Source: an uncultured Collinsella sp.
GTDB taxonomy: Bacteria; Actinomycetota; Coriobacteriia; Coriobacteriales; Coriobacteriaceae
Length of the DNA: 61,607 nt
Reading direction: 5' to 3'
NCBI GenBank assembly: GCA_958436995.1
Contig: CAUBMI010000006.1
Span: 1-61,607 of the forward strand
Positions 32,383-41,650 of this stretch are shown one piece after another. The stretch's first letter is position 1. Each line of letters starts with the position of its first letter. Made by a program: the position numbers and the translations under genes. The notes beneath the pieces were generated by a model that saw only the letters and a list, made by a program, of their open reading frames with translations, did not search any database and had not been told where the DNA came from.

Positions 32383-33405
32383 ATGGCACAGGAAGCGACC
32401 GCCAACGAGCAAAAGAAATTCAAGGTCCCGCGCATCCCGGGCGACATCATGATCTATCCGATGATCGTCGGTCTTTTGCTCAACACCTTCTGCCCGCAGG
32501 TTTTTGAGATCGGCGGCTTCTTTACGGCTGCCTGCCGCGGTGGCTCCAATGCCATCGTCGCCGCGATCCTGCTGTTTGTGGGCGCCGGCATCAGCTTTAA
32601 GTCCACGCCGGGTGCCATCAAGACCGGTATCGTCGTGCTGATCCCCAAGCTGGTCGTCGCAGCGGCTCTCGGCCTGGGCGTGGCATATTTCTTTAACGAC
32701 AACTTCCTGGGTCTGAGCTCCGTGTCTATCATCGGCGGCATCACGTTTTGCAACATGGCGCTCTATACGGGCATCATGGGCGAGTTCGGCGATGAGTCTG
32801 AGCAGGGCGCCGTCGGTATCCTGTTCTTTACGGCCGGCCCCGCCGTCACGATGATCATCCTCGGTGTTTCCGGCCTCGCCAACATTCCCATTGGCACCAT
32901 TATCGGCTCCATCTTGCCACTCGTTATTGGCATGGTTCTGGGCAACCTGTTCCCGTTTATCAAGAACCTGCTGGTTCCCGGTGCCAATCCCGCGATTGCC
33001 GTCATCGGATTTCAGCTCGGTGCGTCCATGAGCCTGTCGAGCTTTATCACCGGCGGTATTTCCGGCATCTTGCTGGGCCTTGTCACGCTGTTTGTCGTCG
33101 GTCCCATCACCTTTGCGTTCGAGCGTCTGTGCGGCGGCAATGGCAAGGCCGCTGTGGCTTGCTCCACCATTGCCGGCACGGCTATGACCACACCGGTTGC
33201 CCTCGCCGAGGTCGCACCGCGCTACGCCGAGCTTGCGCCCATCGCGTACGCTCAGATCGCCACCGCCGTTATCATCACGGCGATCATGGCTCCGATTCTG
33301 ACTGGCTGGGTCGACAAGAAGTTCTGCCAAGGCAAGGAGGATCTGTCGCCTGTCGGTGTCGAGGCCATAGAGGAGGCCGTCGCGACTGACATCGATGGCG
33401 AGTAG
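32383..33405 (+). CDS. 2-keto-3-deoxygluconate permease family transporter
   Basis: 340 aa with about ten membrane segments. KdgT-type features: IPGDIMIYPMIVGLLLNT near the start, FFTAACRGGSNAIVA, NPAIAVIGFQLGASMSL, STIAGTAMTTPVALAEVAP. The family imports 2-keto-3-deoxygluconate with a proton, though no pectin or uronate degradation gene is nearby, so the substrate may differ. ATG 32383 follows GGGGG. An imperfect hairpin follows the gene. Confidence 0.82.
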   Translation: MAQEATANEQKKFKVPRIPGDIMIYPMIVGLLLNTFCPQVFEIGGFFTAACRGGSNAIVAAILLFVGAGISFKSTPGAIKTGIVVLIPKLVVAAALGLGVAYFFNDNFLGLSSVSIIGGITFCNMALYTGIMGEFGDESEQGAVGILFFTAGPAVTMIILGVSGLANIPIGTIIGSILPLVIGMVLGNLFPFIKNLLVPGANPAIAVIGFQLGASMSLSSFITGGISGILLGLVTLFVVGPITFAFERLCGGNGKAAVACSTIAGTAMTTPVALAEVAPRYAELAPIAYAQIATAVIITAIMAPILTGWVDKKFCQGKEDLSPVGVEAIEEAVATDIDGE

Positions 33406-33454
33406 CAATCGATACCCATCAATGATGCCGGCGTGTGCAATTCGCGCCGTATGG

Positions 33455-33494
33455 GCGCCCGAACAGAAACTGTTTTGCAGTGATGTTCGGGCGC
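33455..33494 (+). terminator. Probable terminator after the KdgT-like gene
   Basis: GCGCCCGAACA (33455-33465) pairs with TGTTCGGGCGC (33484-33494); the 18-nt loop contains a second small stem (ACTG/CAGT). The T content afterwards is weak. Confidence 0.55.
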
Positions 33495-33505
33495 TCTGCT
33501 ATTAT

Positions 33506-33532
33506 CCCCTTTACCCCTGTGGAGTAAAGGGG
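33506..33532. repeat. Palindrome upstream of the GGDEF gene
   Basis: CCCCTTTAC (33506-33514) and GTAAAGGGG (33524-33532) form a perfect 9-bp inverted repeat. It could be an operator for the following gene. Confidence 0.4.
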
Positions 33533-33595
33533 TGTTTATTGCCCTGATTCGAATTGGGCGATTCTGACCACTTGGGTATTGAAGGGATGGCGCTA

Positions 33596-34738
33596 GTGGT
33601 TAAGGCACTCAAGATTGAGATATTCGTGCTATGCATGATTGTTCTTATCGGGCTTGCCGTGCGAAGTCGTCGCTCCTTGTTCTCGAGCACCCAGCAGCTA
33701 TTGTTTAGCATGCTTGGCTACACCTCTGCCGCGTACATATTATTCGATATGATCTGGACGCTTTCGGACGGTGTGGACGGCACGTTGGGCATTGCTGCCA
33801 ACTGGATTTCCAACGCGGTTTCGTTTTCGCTCTTTGCTATCGCGTGTCTCATTTGGTTTATCTATTCCGAGACGGTGCAGGGTTCTCGCCTTTTGACCTC
33901 GCGCTATAGGGTGGTGCTTGTAGCGTTGCCTACGGCTCTGGTGGTCGTGCTGGCGTTTACCAGTTACTGGACGCACGCCCTGTTCTATATCGATTCGCAG
34001 GTCGTGTATCGTCGCGGCTTTGCCTATATGATCCAGCCCATCGTCAGCTACTGTTACGTTATACATACGTCCCTGCATGCATTTATGCAATCTCGCAGGG
34101 TCGAGAGCCTGCAGACGAAGGCCATCTATCGAACCTTGGCATTTTTCGCCATTCCGGCCCTGGTGGGCGGTACCTTTCAGGTCGTATACTCGGTGCCCGG
34201 CCTTTGTGTCGGCATAATGATTAGCATGTTGCTGCTCTACATCATCTACCAGGAGCAGCTCATCTCGACCGACCCGTTGACTGGACTTAACAATCGCAAC
34301 CGTTTTGAGACCTATATGCTGTCGCTCTTCTCAAATGTGGATCAGGCCGAAGATGTATATCTGCTTATGATGGACGCCGACGGCTTTAAGCAGATTAACG
34401 ATCGCTATGGGCATGTGGAGGGCGACCATGCTCTTCAGGTCATATCCGCTGCGCTCAAAGAAGTCTGCTCGGCGTCTGGCGGCTTTATCGCACGTTATGG
34501 TGGCGATGAGTTCGTGGTGCTCCAAAAGGCAGCGGCGGAACAGGATATCATGCATCTGTGCGCGACAATCAACGATGAGCTCGCGCGCGCCGAGGTTCCG
34601 TATCTGTTGCGGATGTCCATCGGCTACGCACGGGTCGGTGATGGCGTCGATACCTGGCAAGACTTGTTTCGTGCTGCCGACGCGGAGCTCTACCGCGTAA
34701 AGCGCGAGAAGAAGAAAGCCGGCGCCCAGATACGCTAG
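33596..34738 (+). CDS. Membrane-bound GGDEF diguanylate cyclase
   Basis: 380 aa from GTG 33596 (GAAGGG 9 nt upstream; the ATG at 33587 would be too close to it). Residues of about 5-220 hold six to seven hydrophobic segments. The C-terminal GGDEF domain has DPLTGLNNRNRFE, MDADGFKQIND and an intact RYGGDEF active site, so cyclic-di-GMP synthesis is likely. No RxxD inhibitory site precedes the motif. The membrane part may sense an external signal. No EAL protein is nearby. Confidence 0.85.
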   Translation: MVKALKIEIFVLCMIVLIGLAVRSRRSLFSSTQQLLFSMLGYTSAAYILFDMIWTLSDGVDGTLGIAANWISNAVSFSLFAIACLIWFIYSETVQGSRLLTSRYRVVLVALPTALVVVLAFTSYWTHALFYIDSQVVYRRGFAYMIQPIVSYCYVIHTSLHAFMQSRRVESLQTKAIYRTLAFFAIPALVGGTFQVVYSVPGLCVGIMISMLLLYIIYQEQLISTDPLTGLNNRNRFETYMLSLFSNVDQAEDVYLLMMDADGFKQINDRYGHVEGDHALQVISAALKEVCSASGGFIARYGGDEFVVLQKAAAEQDIMHLCATINDELARAEVPYLLRMSIGYARVGDGVDTWQDLFRAADAELYRVKREKKKAGAQIR

Positions 34739-34838
34739 AAAAAGGGCGCACGCTGGCGGGCGTGGCGGCCCTCGGCTCTCCGATGTACTCCATTAAGCTA
34801 AAGCATGTGAACCCCCTCTGCTAAATAGGGGCAGTTCG

Positions 34839-35774
34839 TTAGACCTTTTTGGGCCTGTTGACGATGATGATGCCGCCGCAGACCAACAGCAGGGCAACAA
34901 GTACGGTAACAGGGCTCGTGCCAGCGCCCTCGCCGAGCAGCAGAGCGCTCAACAGTACGCCAAAGACTGGATTCATAAAGCCAAAGACCGACACACGGCT
35001 GACGGGGTTGACGGCAAGCAGGCGCGACCACAGCGAGTAGGCGACCGCGGAGATGAGTGCCATATAGATAATGAGCGCGATAGCGGGGGTAATCGCCGTG
35101 GGGGAGAGCACGCCACCCATCAAAAAGCCGATGACGGTGAGGACCAGGCCGCCGACCAAGAACTGCCACCCGGCAAGCAAAACGCCGTTGTGCTCGCGCG
35201 AGAAGATGCCGATCAGGCAGGTCGAAAGGGCGCCTGCGACGGTGGAAGCCAAGATAAAGCCCTCGCCGTCGAGCGTAAAGCCAAAGGTGCCATCCGCGCC
35301 CGAAAGGTTGACGAGTGCGACGCCGGCAAACCCCAGCACGCAGCCGAGCACCTTGGCCGTATCAAGCTTTTCGGTGCGAAACGCCAGGGCGGCAAAGAGG
35401 ATTGCGAGGAAGTTGGCGCTGGCCTCGATGATGGAGCTCGACATGGCGCTGGCGCGCGAGAGTCCCAGGTAGAAAAAGAAGTACTGGCCGATAGTCTGGA
35501 AGAGCGACAACGTGAGGATGGGCTTGATGTCGTGCGCTTGCGGAACGAGCGGACGACGCTGGGCCACGCTCATGCCAACAATGACCAGCATGCCGGCAAG
35601 GGTGAAGCGTAGACCCGCGAAGAGCAGCTGCGAGGCGCTATCGTGCGCGGGGATGCCGAAGAGGCCGTAGCCGATCTTGATGCAGGGAAAGGCCGATCCC
35701 CAGAGCGCGCAGCAAACGAGGCAGCCCAGGATGAGTCCGGGCAGGGTGGCGAGATACGGCTTGCGGCTTTCCAT
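34839..35774 (-). CDS. EamA-family (DMT superfamily) transporter
   Basis: 311 aa, ten membrane segments in two EamA repeats (CCALWGSAFPCIKIGYG ... and a second half ending GGIIIVNRP). Such proteins export amino acids or metabolites; substrate not predictable. ATG 35774 follows AGGAAGG. The purL terminator lies just upstream, so the gene is probably transcribed from its own promoter or by read-through. Confidence 0.85.
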   Translation of the reverse strand: MESRKPYLATLPGLILGCLVCCALWGSAFPCIKIGYGLFGIPAHDSASQLLFAGLRFTLAGMLVIVGMSVAQRRPLVPQAHDIKPILTLSLFQTIGQYFFFYLGLSRASAMSSSIIEASANFLAILFAALAFRTEKLDTAKVLGCVLGFAGVALVNLSGADGTFGFTLDGEGFILASTVAGALSTCLIGIFSREHNGVLLAGWQFLVGGLVLTVIGFLMGGVLSPTAITPAIALIIYMALISAVAYSLWSRLLAVNPVSRVSVFGFMNPVFGVLLSALLLGEGAGTSPVTVLVALLLVCGGIIIVNRPKKV

Positions 35775-35798
35775 GATGTCCTTCCTATATGCGCGAAG

Positions 35799-35836
35799 CA
35801 AAAAAGAACCCGCCACCGGGAGTGCCGGTGGCGGGT
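35799..35836 (-). terminator. Intrinsic terminator of purL
   Basis: Read on the minus strand, ACCCGCCACCGG / CCGGTGGCGGGT form a perfect 12-bp stem with a 5-nt loop, followed by TCTTTTTT. Confidence 0.88.
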
Positions 35837-35873
35837 GATGTTACCCGAGGGGATTGTACCCGATGGGATAGCT

Positions 35874-38800
35874 TTAAGCGAAGTAGGCCACGCCGCTTTC
35901 AAAGATCGGCATGAACTTATCGCCGGGGACATGCTCGGGCACGTTGCGGTACAGGTTGTCGCCGCGACGCTCGGCGTGGCCCATCTTGCCTAGGACGCGG
36001 CCGTCGGGGCTCGTGATGCCCTCGATGGCGAGTGCAGAGCCGTTGGGGTTGACGGAAAGATCCATGCTGGGCTTGCCGTCCTCGCCCACGTACTGCGTGG
36101 CGACCTGGCCGTTGGCGATAAGCTGGGCGAGCACCTCGTCGTTAGCGACGAAGCGGCCCTCGCCGTGACTGATGGCGACGGTGTAGGGGTCGTCCAGGCT
36201 GCACTGCGACAGCCACGGGGACAGGTTGGACGAGATGCGGGTGCGCACCAGGCGGCTCTGATGGCGACCGATGGTGTTAAACGTCAGCGTGGGCGCATCG
36301 GGCGTGGCGTCGACGATGTCGCCGTAGGGCACCAGGCCGAGCTTGACCAGAGCCTGGAAGCCGTTGCAGATGCCCAGCATCAGGCCGTCGCGGGCCTTGA
36401 GCAGGTCGCGGACCGCTTCGGTGACCTCGGGAGCGCGGAAGAACGCCGTGATGAACTTGGCGGAGCCGTCGGGCTCGTCGCCGCCCGAGAAGCCGCCGGG
36501 GATCATGACGATCTGGCTTGCACGGATGCGGCGGGCAAGCTCGTGGGTGCTCTCGGCGACGGCCTCGGGCGTGAGGTTGTTGATCACGAAGGTGTCGGCC
36601 TCGGCACCGGCGGCACGGAAGGCACGGGCGCTGTCGTACTCGCAGTTGTTGCCGGGGAACACGGGGATGATCACGCGCGGACGGGCGATCTTGGTGCTGC
36701 CGTACACGTGGATATCCTTGGCGCGGAAGTCGATGGTCTCGACCTCGGCGGTCTCGCCGGCGCTGCGGTAGGCGAAGACGCTCTCGATACCGCTCTCCCA
36801 GGCCTCCTGGAGCTCGGCGAGCTCGATGACCTCGGAGCCGGTGTCGATGACATAGCCCTCAACGGTGGTGCCCAGGGGCTCGACGACAACGCCGTCGGCG
36901 ACCTCGGGCAGCTCGGCATCCTCGGCGAGCTCGACGATAAAGCTACCGTAGAGCGGGATGAAGAGGCTCTCCACGTCCACATCCTCGGCAAGCTCGATAC
37001 CGATCTGGTTGCCGACGCACATTTTAAAGAGGCTCTCGGCGCCGCAGCCGTAGCCGGGCGTGGAGATGGCCAGGGCGTTGCCGTTGGCGGTGAGCGCCTC
37101 GACGGCGTCAAACGCGGCGAGCAGCTGCTGGGCGTCGGGGCGGTAGTCCTCGCCGTAGGTGGCGGGGGCGATGCGGACGACGCGGTGCGTGAGGCCCTTG
37201 AACTCAGGGGAGACGGCACGGGCGGCCTTACCCACGGCAACAGCGAAGCTGATCAGAGTCGGCGGAACGTTGAGCTCGCCGGCCTCGTCCTCAAACGAAC
37301 CACTCATGGAGTCCTTGCCGCCGATGGCGCCGGCACCCAGGTCGACCTGAGCCATGAGGGCGCCCAGGACGGCTGCCGTGGGCTTGCCCCAGCGCTCGGC
37401 CTCGGTGCGCAGACGCTCGAAGTACTCCTGGAAGGAGAGGTAGGCGCGCTTGTGCTCAAAGCCGGCGGCAACGAGCTTGGCGATGGACTCGACCACGGAC
37501 AGGTAGGCGCCGGCAAACTGGTCGGCTTCCATCAAGTAGGGGTTGAAGCCCCATGCCATGGCGCTTGCCGTGGTGGTCTCGCCGTCCACGGGGAACTTGG
37601 CGACCATGGCCGAGCTCGGGGTGAGCTGCGTCTTGCCGCCAAAGGGCATGAGCACGGTTGCGGCACCGATGGTGGAGTCGAAGCGCTCGGAAAGGCCCTT
37701 GTTAGAGGCGACGTTAAGATCGGTGACGAGCGAGGTCATGCGCTCGGCGAGCGTGGTGCCGGCCCAGCTGGGCTGCCACACGCTACGGGCGCACACGTGG
37801 GCGACCTGGTGCTTGGGCGCGCCGTTGGAGTTGAGGAACTCGCGGGACAGGTCGACGATGGCGACGCCGTTCCAGGCCATGCGCATGCGCGGCTCGGCGG
37901 TGACCTCGGCGATAACGGTCGCCTCGAGGTTCTCCTCGGCGGCGTAGCCCATGAACTCCTCGACGTCACCGTCGGCGACGGCGCAGGCCATGCGCTCCTG
38001 GGACTCGGAGATGGCGAGCTCGGTGCCGTCCAGGCCGTCGTACTTCTTGGTCACGGTGTCCAGGTCGACATACAGGCCGTCGGCAAGCTCACCCACGGCG
38101 ACCGAGACGCCGCCGGCGCCAAAGTCGTTGCAGCGCTTGATCAGGCGGCAGGCGTCGCCGCGGCGGAACAGACGCTGCAGCTTGCGCTCGACCGGGGCGT
38201 TGCCCTTCTGGACCTCGGCGCCTGAGGTCTCGATGGACTCGGTGTTCTGGGTTTTGGATGAGCCGGTGGCACCGCCGATGCCGTCACGGCCGGTGCGGCC
38301 ACCCAAAAGGATGATCTTGTCGGTGGGGGCGGGGCACTCGCGGCGCACGTGGTTTGCCGGGGTAGCGCCCACGACGGCGCCAACCTCCATGCGCTTGGCC
38401 ACGTAGCCGGGGTGATAGAGTTCGTTGACCTGACCGGTGGCAAGGCCGATCTGGTTGCCGTAGCTGGAGTAGCCGGCGGCGGCAGTGGTCACGAGCTTGC
38501 GCTGCGGAAGCTTGCCCTCGAGCGTCTCGGAAACCGGGACGGTGGGGTCGCCGGCACCGGTGACGCGCATGGCCTGATACACATAGCTGCGGCCCGAGAG
38601 CGGGTCGCGGATGGCGCCGCCCACGCAGGTAGCGGCGCCGCCGAAGGGCTCGATCTCGGTCGGGTGGTTGTGGGTCTCATTCTTAAAGAGGAACAGCCAG
38701 TCCTGGTCCTCGCCATCGACATCGACCTTTACCTTGACGGTGCAGGCGTTGATCTCCTCGGACTCATCGACATCGGTCATGACGCCGGTCTTCTTGAGAT

Positions 38801-39620
38801 ACTTGGCGCCGATGGTGCCCATATCCATGAGGCAGACGGGCTTGGCGTCACGACCGAGCTCGTGGCGCATCTCCATGTAGCGGTCGAAGGCCTGCTGCAC
38901 CACGGCGTCGTCGATCGTCACGTCGTCCAGGACGGTGCCGAAGGTGGTGTGGCGGCAGTGATCGGACCAGTAGGTGTCGATCACGCGGATCTCGGTGATG
39001 GTGGGGTCGCGATCCTCATCGCGGAAGTACTGCTGGCAGAAGGCGATGTCCGCCTCGTCCATGGCAAGGCCGCGCTCGGAAATAAAGGCGGCAAGACCGG
39101 CTTCGTCGAGCTCGCGGAAACCGTCGAGCACCTCGACGGGCTGGGGCTCGGGGGTCTCCATGTACAGCGTCTCGGGCAGGTCGAGCGAGGCGATGCGCGC
39201 CTCGACGGGGTTCACCACGTAGTGCTTGATGGCCTCGATGGCGGCCTCGTCCAGGGCGCCCGAGATCATATAGACCTTGGCGGAGCGTACGGCGGGGCGC
39301 TCGCCCTGGCTGATGAGCTGCACACACTCGCTGGCGGAGTCGGCGCGCTGGTCAAACTGGCCAGGCAGGAATTCGACGGCAAAGACGGCGCCGTCGCTTG
39401 CGGGGAGCTCGTTGTAGGTCACATCGACCTGGGGCTCGCTAAAGACGGTCGGCACGCAGGAGCGGAACAGCTCCTCATCGATGCCCTCGACGTCGTAGCG
39501 GTTGATAATCCTCAGGGCCTCGATGCCCTTGATGCCGAGAATCTCGGTCAGCTCGCCCTTGAGCTGCTGAGCCTCGACGTCGAACCCGGGTTTCTTCTCC
39601 ACGTAGATACGAGAGACCAT
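35874..39620 (-). CDS. purL: Phosphoribosylformylglycinamidine synthase, single-chain form
   Basis: 1248 aa. One chain holds the synthetase halves (DTYWSDHCRHTTF, HNHPTEIEPFGGAATCVGG, GGKDSMSG) and a C-terminal class I glutaminase (VIIPVFPGNNCEYD, PGGFSGGDE, GICNGFQALVKLG with the nucleophilic cysteine, SHGEGRF). It converts FGAR to FGAM in purine synthesis with glutamine and ATP. The layout resembles the clostridial-type long PurL. ATG 39620 is preferred to a longer frame because AGGAACC precedes it and the protein starts with VSRIYVEKKPG, as expected. No other pur gene is adjacent. Confidence 0.95.
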   Translation of the reverse strand: MVSRIYVEKKPGFDVEAQQLKGELTEILGIKGIEALRIINRYDVEGIDEELFRSCVPTVFSEPQVDVTYNELPASDGAVFAVEFLPGQFDQRADSASECVQLISQGERPAVRSAKVYMISGALDEAAIEAIKHYVVNPVEARIASLDLPETLYMETPEPQPVEVLDGFRELDEAGLAAFISERGLAMDEADIAFCQQYFRDEDRDPTITEIRVIDTYWSDHCRHTTFGTVLDDVTIDDAVVQQAFDRYMEMRHELGRDAKPVCLMDMGTIGAKYLKKTGVMTDVDESEEINACTVKVKVDVDGEDQDWLFLFKNETHNHPTEIEPFGGAATCVGGAIRDPLSGRSYVYQAMRVTGAGDPTVPVSETLEGKLPQRKLVTTAAAGYSSYGNQIGLATGQVNELYHPGYVAKRMEVGAVVGATPANHVRRECPAPTDKIILLGGRTGRDGIGGATGSSKTQNTESIETSGAEVQKGNAPVERKLQRLFRRGDACRLIKRCNDFGAGGVSVAVGELADGLYVDLDTVTKKYDGLDGTELAISESQERMACAVADGDVEEFMGYAAEENLEATVIAEVTAEPRMRMAWNGVAIVDLSREFLNSNGAPKHQVAHVCARSVWQPSWAGTTLAERMTSLVTDLNVASNKGLSERFDSTIGAATVLMPFGGKTQLTPSSAMVAKFPVDGETTTASAMAWGFNPYLMEADQFAGAYLSVVESIAKLVAAGFEHKRAYLSFQEYFERLRTEAERWGKPTAAVLGALMAQVDLGAGAIGGKDSMSGSFEDEAGELNVPPTLISFAVAVGKAARAVSPEFKGLTHRVVRIAPATYGEDYRPDAQQLLAAFDAVEALTANGNALAISTPGYGCGAESLFKMCVGNQIGIELAEDVDVESLFIPLYGSFIVELAEDAELPEVADGVVVEPLGTTVEGYVIDTGSEVIELAELQEAWESGIESVFAYRSAGETAEVETIDFRAKDIHVYGSTKIARPRVIIPVFPGNNCEYDSARAFRAAGAEADTFVINNLTPEAVAESTHELARRIRASQIVMIPGGFSGGDEPDGSAKFITAFFRAPEVTEAVRDLLKARDGLMLGICNGFQALVKLGLVPYGDIVDATPDAPTLTFNTIGRHQSRLVRTRISSNLSPWLSQCSLDDPYTVAISHGEGRFVANDEVLAQLIANGQVATQYVGEDGKPSMDLSVNPNGSALAIEGITSPDGRVLGKMGHAERRGDNLYRNVPEHVPGDKFMPIFESGVAYFA

Positions 39621-39768
39621 TGGTTCCTGCCTTCCTGATCGGTTGGGCGTACGGTGCGGTATGCGGCAGCGGTCGGTTTGCGGGGCAAGCCTCGCGGTCG
39701 CCTTGAGCCGCATACTTTTAAACCTCACTATGATACGACAGCTCGTGGCGCGTTGAGGACGGCGAGGG

Positions 39769-39777
39769 TGCTACAGT
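39769..39777 (+). promoter_or_regulatory. Extended -10 element of the antiporter gene
   Basis: TGCTACAGT matches an extended -10 (TGnTACAGT) 28 nt before the start codon. A matching -35 is not clear. Confidence 0.35.
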
Positions 39778-39804
39778 GGAGCGCAAACAAGAGAAAGGCA
39801 TCAC

Positions 39805-41367
39805 ATGGCATTTGTTTCGCTCGCCATCATCGCACTCGTGGCCTTTGCAAGCCCCTTCATCGCCTCGGCGATTCCCGGAAAACCCGTTCCCGAGACGGTC
39901 TTTTTGCTCGTGTTTGGCGCGGTGCTGGGACCTCATATGCTCGGCATTATCCATGTGGATGCCGAGGTCTCGCTCGTGTCCGAGCTCGGCCTGGCCTTTT
40001 TGTTCCTGCTTGCCGGCTTTGAGATCGATCCCAAGAACATCACGGGCATCGAGGGGCGTTACGGCATGGCGACGTGGGTCGTCACGTTTGGCATCGCCTG
40101 GCTTGCCGTGCGCTTTACCCCGTGGTTTTCGGTCAGTCATTTTGATGGCATCGCCGTGACGCTGGCGTTGACCTCGACGGCGCTTGGGGCGCTCATGCCC
40201 ATCTTGCGCGAGCGGTCGCTTGCCGGGACGCGCGTCGGCGATTCGATTCTTGCCTACGGTACGTGGGGTGAGCTTGGCCCCGTGCTCGCCATGTCGGTGC
40301 TGCTGTCTGCCCGTGCGGGTATCGAGACGTTGCTGATCTTGGGCCTGTTCGCCGTGGTGTGTGTGCTGCTTGCCGTGGTCCCCAGCCGCTCCAAGCGTAT
40401 CGGCAGCCGCTTCTTTGCCTTTATTCAGGAGCGCGCCGATACGACTTCCCAAACGTTCGTGCGCCTTACGGTGCTCATCTTGGTCACGCTCGTGGCGTTT
40501 TCCGCCATATTTAGCCTCGATATCGTGCTGGGCGCTTTTGCGGCGGGCTTTGTCCTGCGCTATATCATCCCCGAGGGCAACCATACGCTCGAGCTTAAAC
40601 TCGATGGCCTTGCCTATGGCTTTTTAATCCCGGTGTTCTTTACCGTGTCGGGTGCCAAGATCGACCTGACGGCTGTAGCATCGCGCCCTGGCCTGCTCGT
40701 GGGCTTTATCGTGGCGTTGCTGGTTATCCGCGCCGTGCCCATTCTTATTTCTATGAGCATTTGTCCTGCGACGCGCGATGTGTCGGCGTATGGCCGCATT
40801 ACCGTGGCCCTGTACTGCACCACGGCGCTGCCGATTATCGTCGCCGTGACGAGCGTCGCTGTCAACGCCGGCGCATTATCACAGGGCGTCGCTTCGGTTA
40901 TGGTGGCGGCCGGCGCCATCACGGTGTTCCTGATGCCACTGCTCGCGCAGCTCTTCTACCGCGTGGTCGATGCCGCGCCGGTTGCCGCCGTGGCAGAGGT
41001 TGCCGAGCATCCATCCGATGCGCTCGACATCCTGCGTGCCCATCACGATTTGGCGAGCCTGCTCGCACGCGAGCACGAGCTGCTGACCTCGCATGGTCAC
41101 GGTCGCACGCTCGACGGCATACCTACCCTTGATTCCATTGCCGACCGCCTCTCGGCCGAGGCGGCAAGCGGGCACATCGATGCCCGTATCGTGGACGCCG
41201 CCCATTTGCTGGCCGAGAAGACCTATGGCGACGAGATCGACCCGTCCAAGCTGACTCCGCGTGAGCGCCGCCGCCTGGAGCGCGCTAAGCTCGCCGTGCG
41301 CGAATACCGCCGCCGCATGCTGGAGCTCTATGCGCGCGAAGAAGCCGAAGACGACGACGGTAAGTAG
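39805..41367 (+). CDS. CPA2-family cation:proton antiporter
   Basis: 520 aa. About 12 membrane segments in the first 380 residues, with GLAFLFLLAGFEIDP (the conserved aspartate-containing segment), ALTSTALGALMPIL and FFTVSGAKIDL, as in KefB/NhaS-type antiporters. A hydrophilic tail of about 130 residues (381-520), rich in charged helices, replaces the usual TrkA-N domain and may be regulatory. ATG 39805 follows GAGAAAGG. Confidence 0.85.
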   Translation: MAFVSLAIIALVAFASPFIASAIPGKPVPETVFLLVFGAVLGPHMLGIIHVDAEVSLVSELGLAFLFLLAGFEIDPKNITGIEGRYGMATWVVTFGIAWLAVRFTPWFSVSHFDGIAVTLALTSTALGALMPILRERSLAGTRVGDSILAYGTWGELGPVLAMSVLLSARAGIETLLILGLFAVVCVLLAVVPSRSKRIGSRFFAFIQERADTTSQTFVRLTVLILVTLVAFSAIFSLDIVLGAFAAGFVLRYIIPEGNHTLELKLDGLAYGFLIPVFFTVSGAKIDLTAVASRPGLLVGFIVALLVIRAVPILISMSICPATRDVSAYGRITVALYCTTALPIIVAVTSVAVNAGALSQGVASVMVAAGAITVFLMPLLAQLFYRVVDAAPVAAVAEVAEHPSDALDILRAHHDLASLLAREHELLTSHGHGRTLDGIPTLDSIADRLSAEAASGHIDARIVDAAHLLAEKTYGDEIDPSKLTPRERRRLERAKLAVREYRRRMLELYAREEAEDDDGK

Positions 41368-41380
41368 TCGATACTTTCTC

Positions 41381-41552
41381 GGGGAAGCCGCGTCCCGCTT
41401 TGAAGGCTCGGAACGGGATGTGGTTTCCGAAACGGGGAGCGTTGGGAAACTGTGTCCCGGAATGGGCGCTCAGAGTGGGATGCAGTTTCCGCGAGAGGCT
41501 CGTTAGGGAAAGCGCATCCCATTCTGAGCCGGAATTATGGGACGCAGTTTCC
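41381..41552. repeat. Array of six alternating inverted 14-16 bp repeats (BIME-like)
   Basis: Units at 41381-41396, 41415-41428, 41444-41458, 41477-41490, 41506-41520 and 41539-41552 carry variants of GGGATGCAGTTTCC in alternating orientation (GGGAAACTGTGTCCC is the inverse form). Spacers are 15-18 nt. Neighbouring units can pair as hairpins. This resembles bacterial interspersed mosaic elements built from REP units. Confidence 0.65.
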
Positions 41553-41563
41553 TTTTCGAATAG

Positions 41564-41608
41564 AAGAAGGTGCGCTGCCTGCGGTTGATGCAGGCAGCGC
41601 ACCTTCTT
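41564..41608. terminator. Strong bidirectional terminator
   Basis: AAGAAGGTGCGCTGCCTGC (41564-41582) is repeated perfectly inverted at 41590-41608 around GGTTGAT, between the convergent antiporter and SDR genes. Confidence 0.8.
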
Positions 41609-41650
41609 GCGTTGAGCTCGGTTGAGGTTTAAAGCTGTGGCTTGCGACCT

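Noticed and set aside
36165..38225. A 686-codon open frame opposite purL
   Set aside because: It is antisense to conserved PurL catalytic domains, low in complexity (Gly/Val/Asp/His-rich) and typical of high-GC shadow frames.
38349..39638. A 429-codon open frame opposite the N-terminal part of purL
   Set aside because: Same reasoning: antisense shadow of a certain gene, no ribosome site or domain.
41381..41552. Considered as a CRISPR array
   Set aside because: Units are short, alternate in orientation and vary in sequence; spacers are only 15-18 nt and no cas gene is near.
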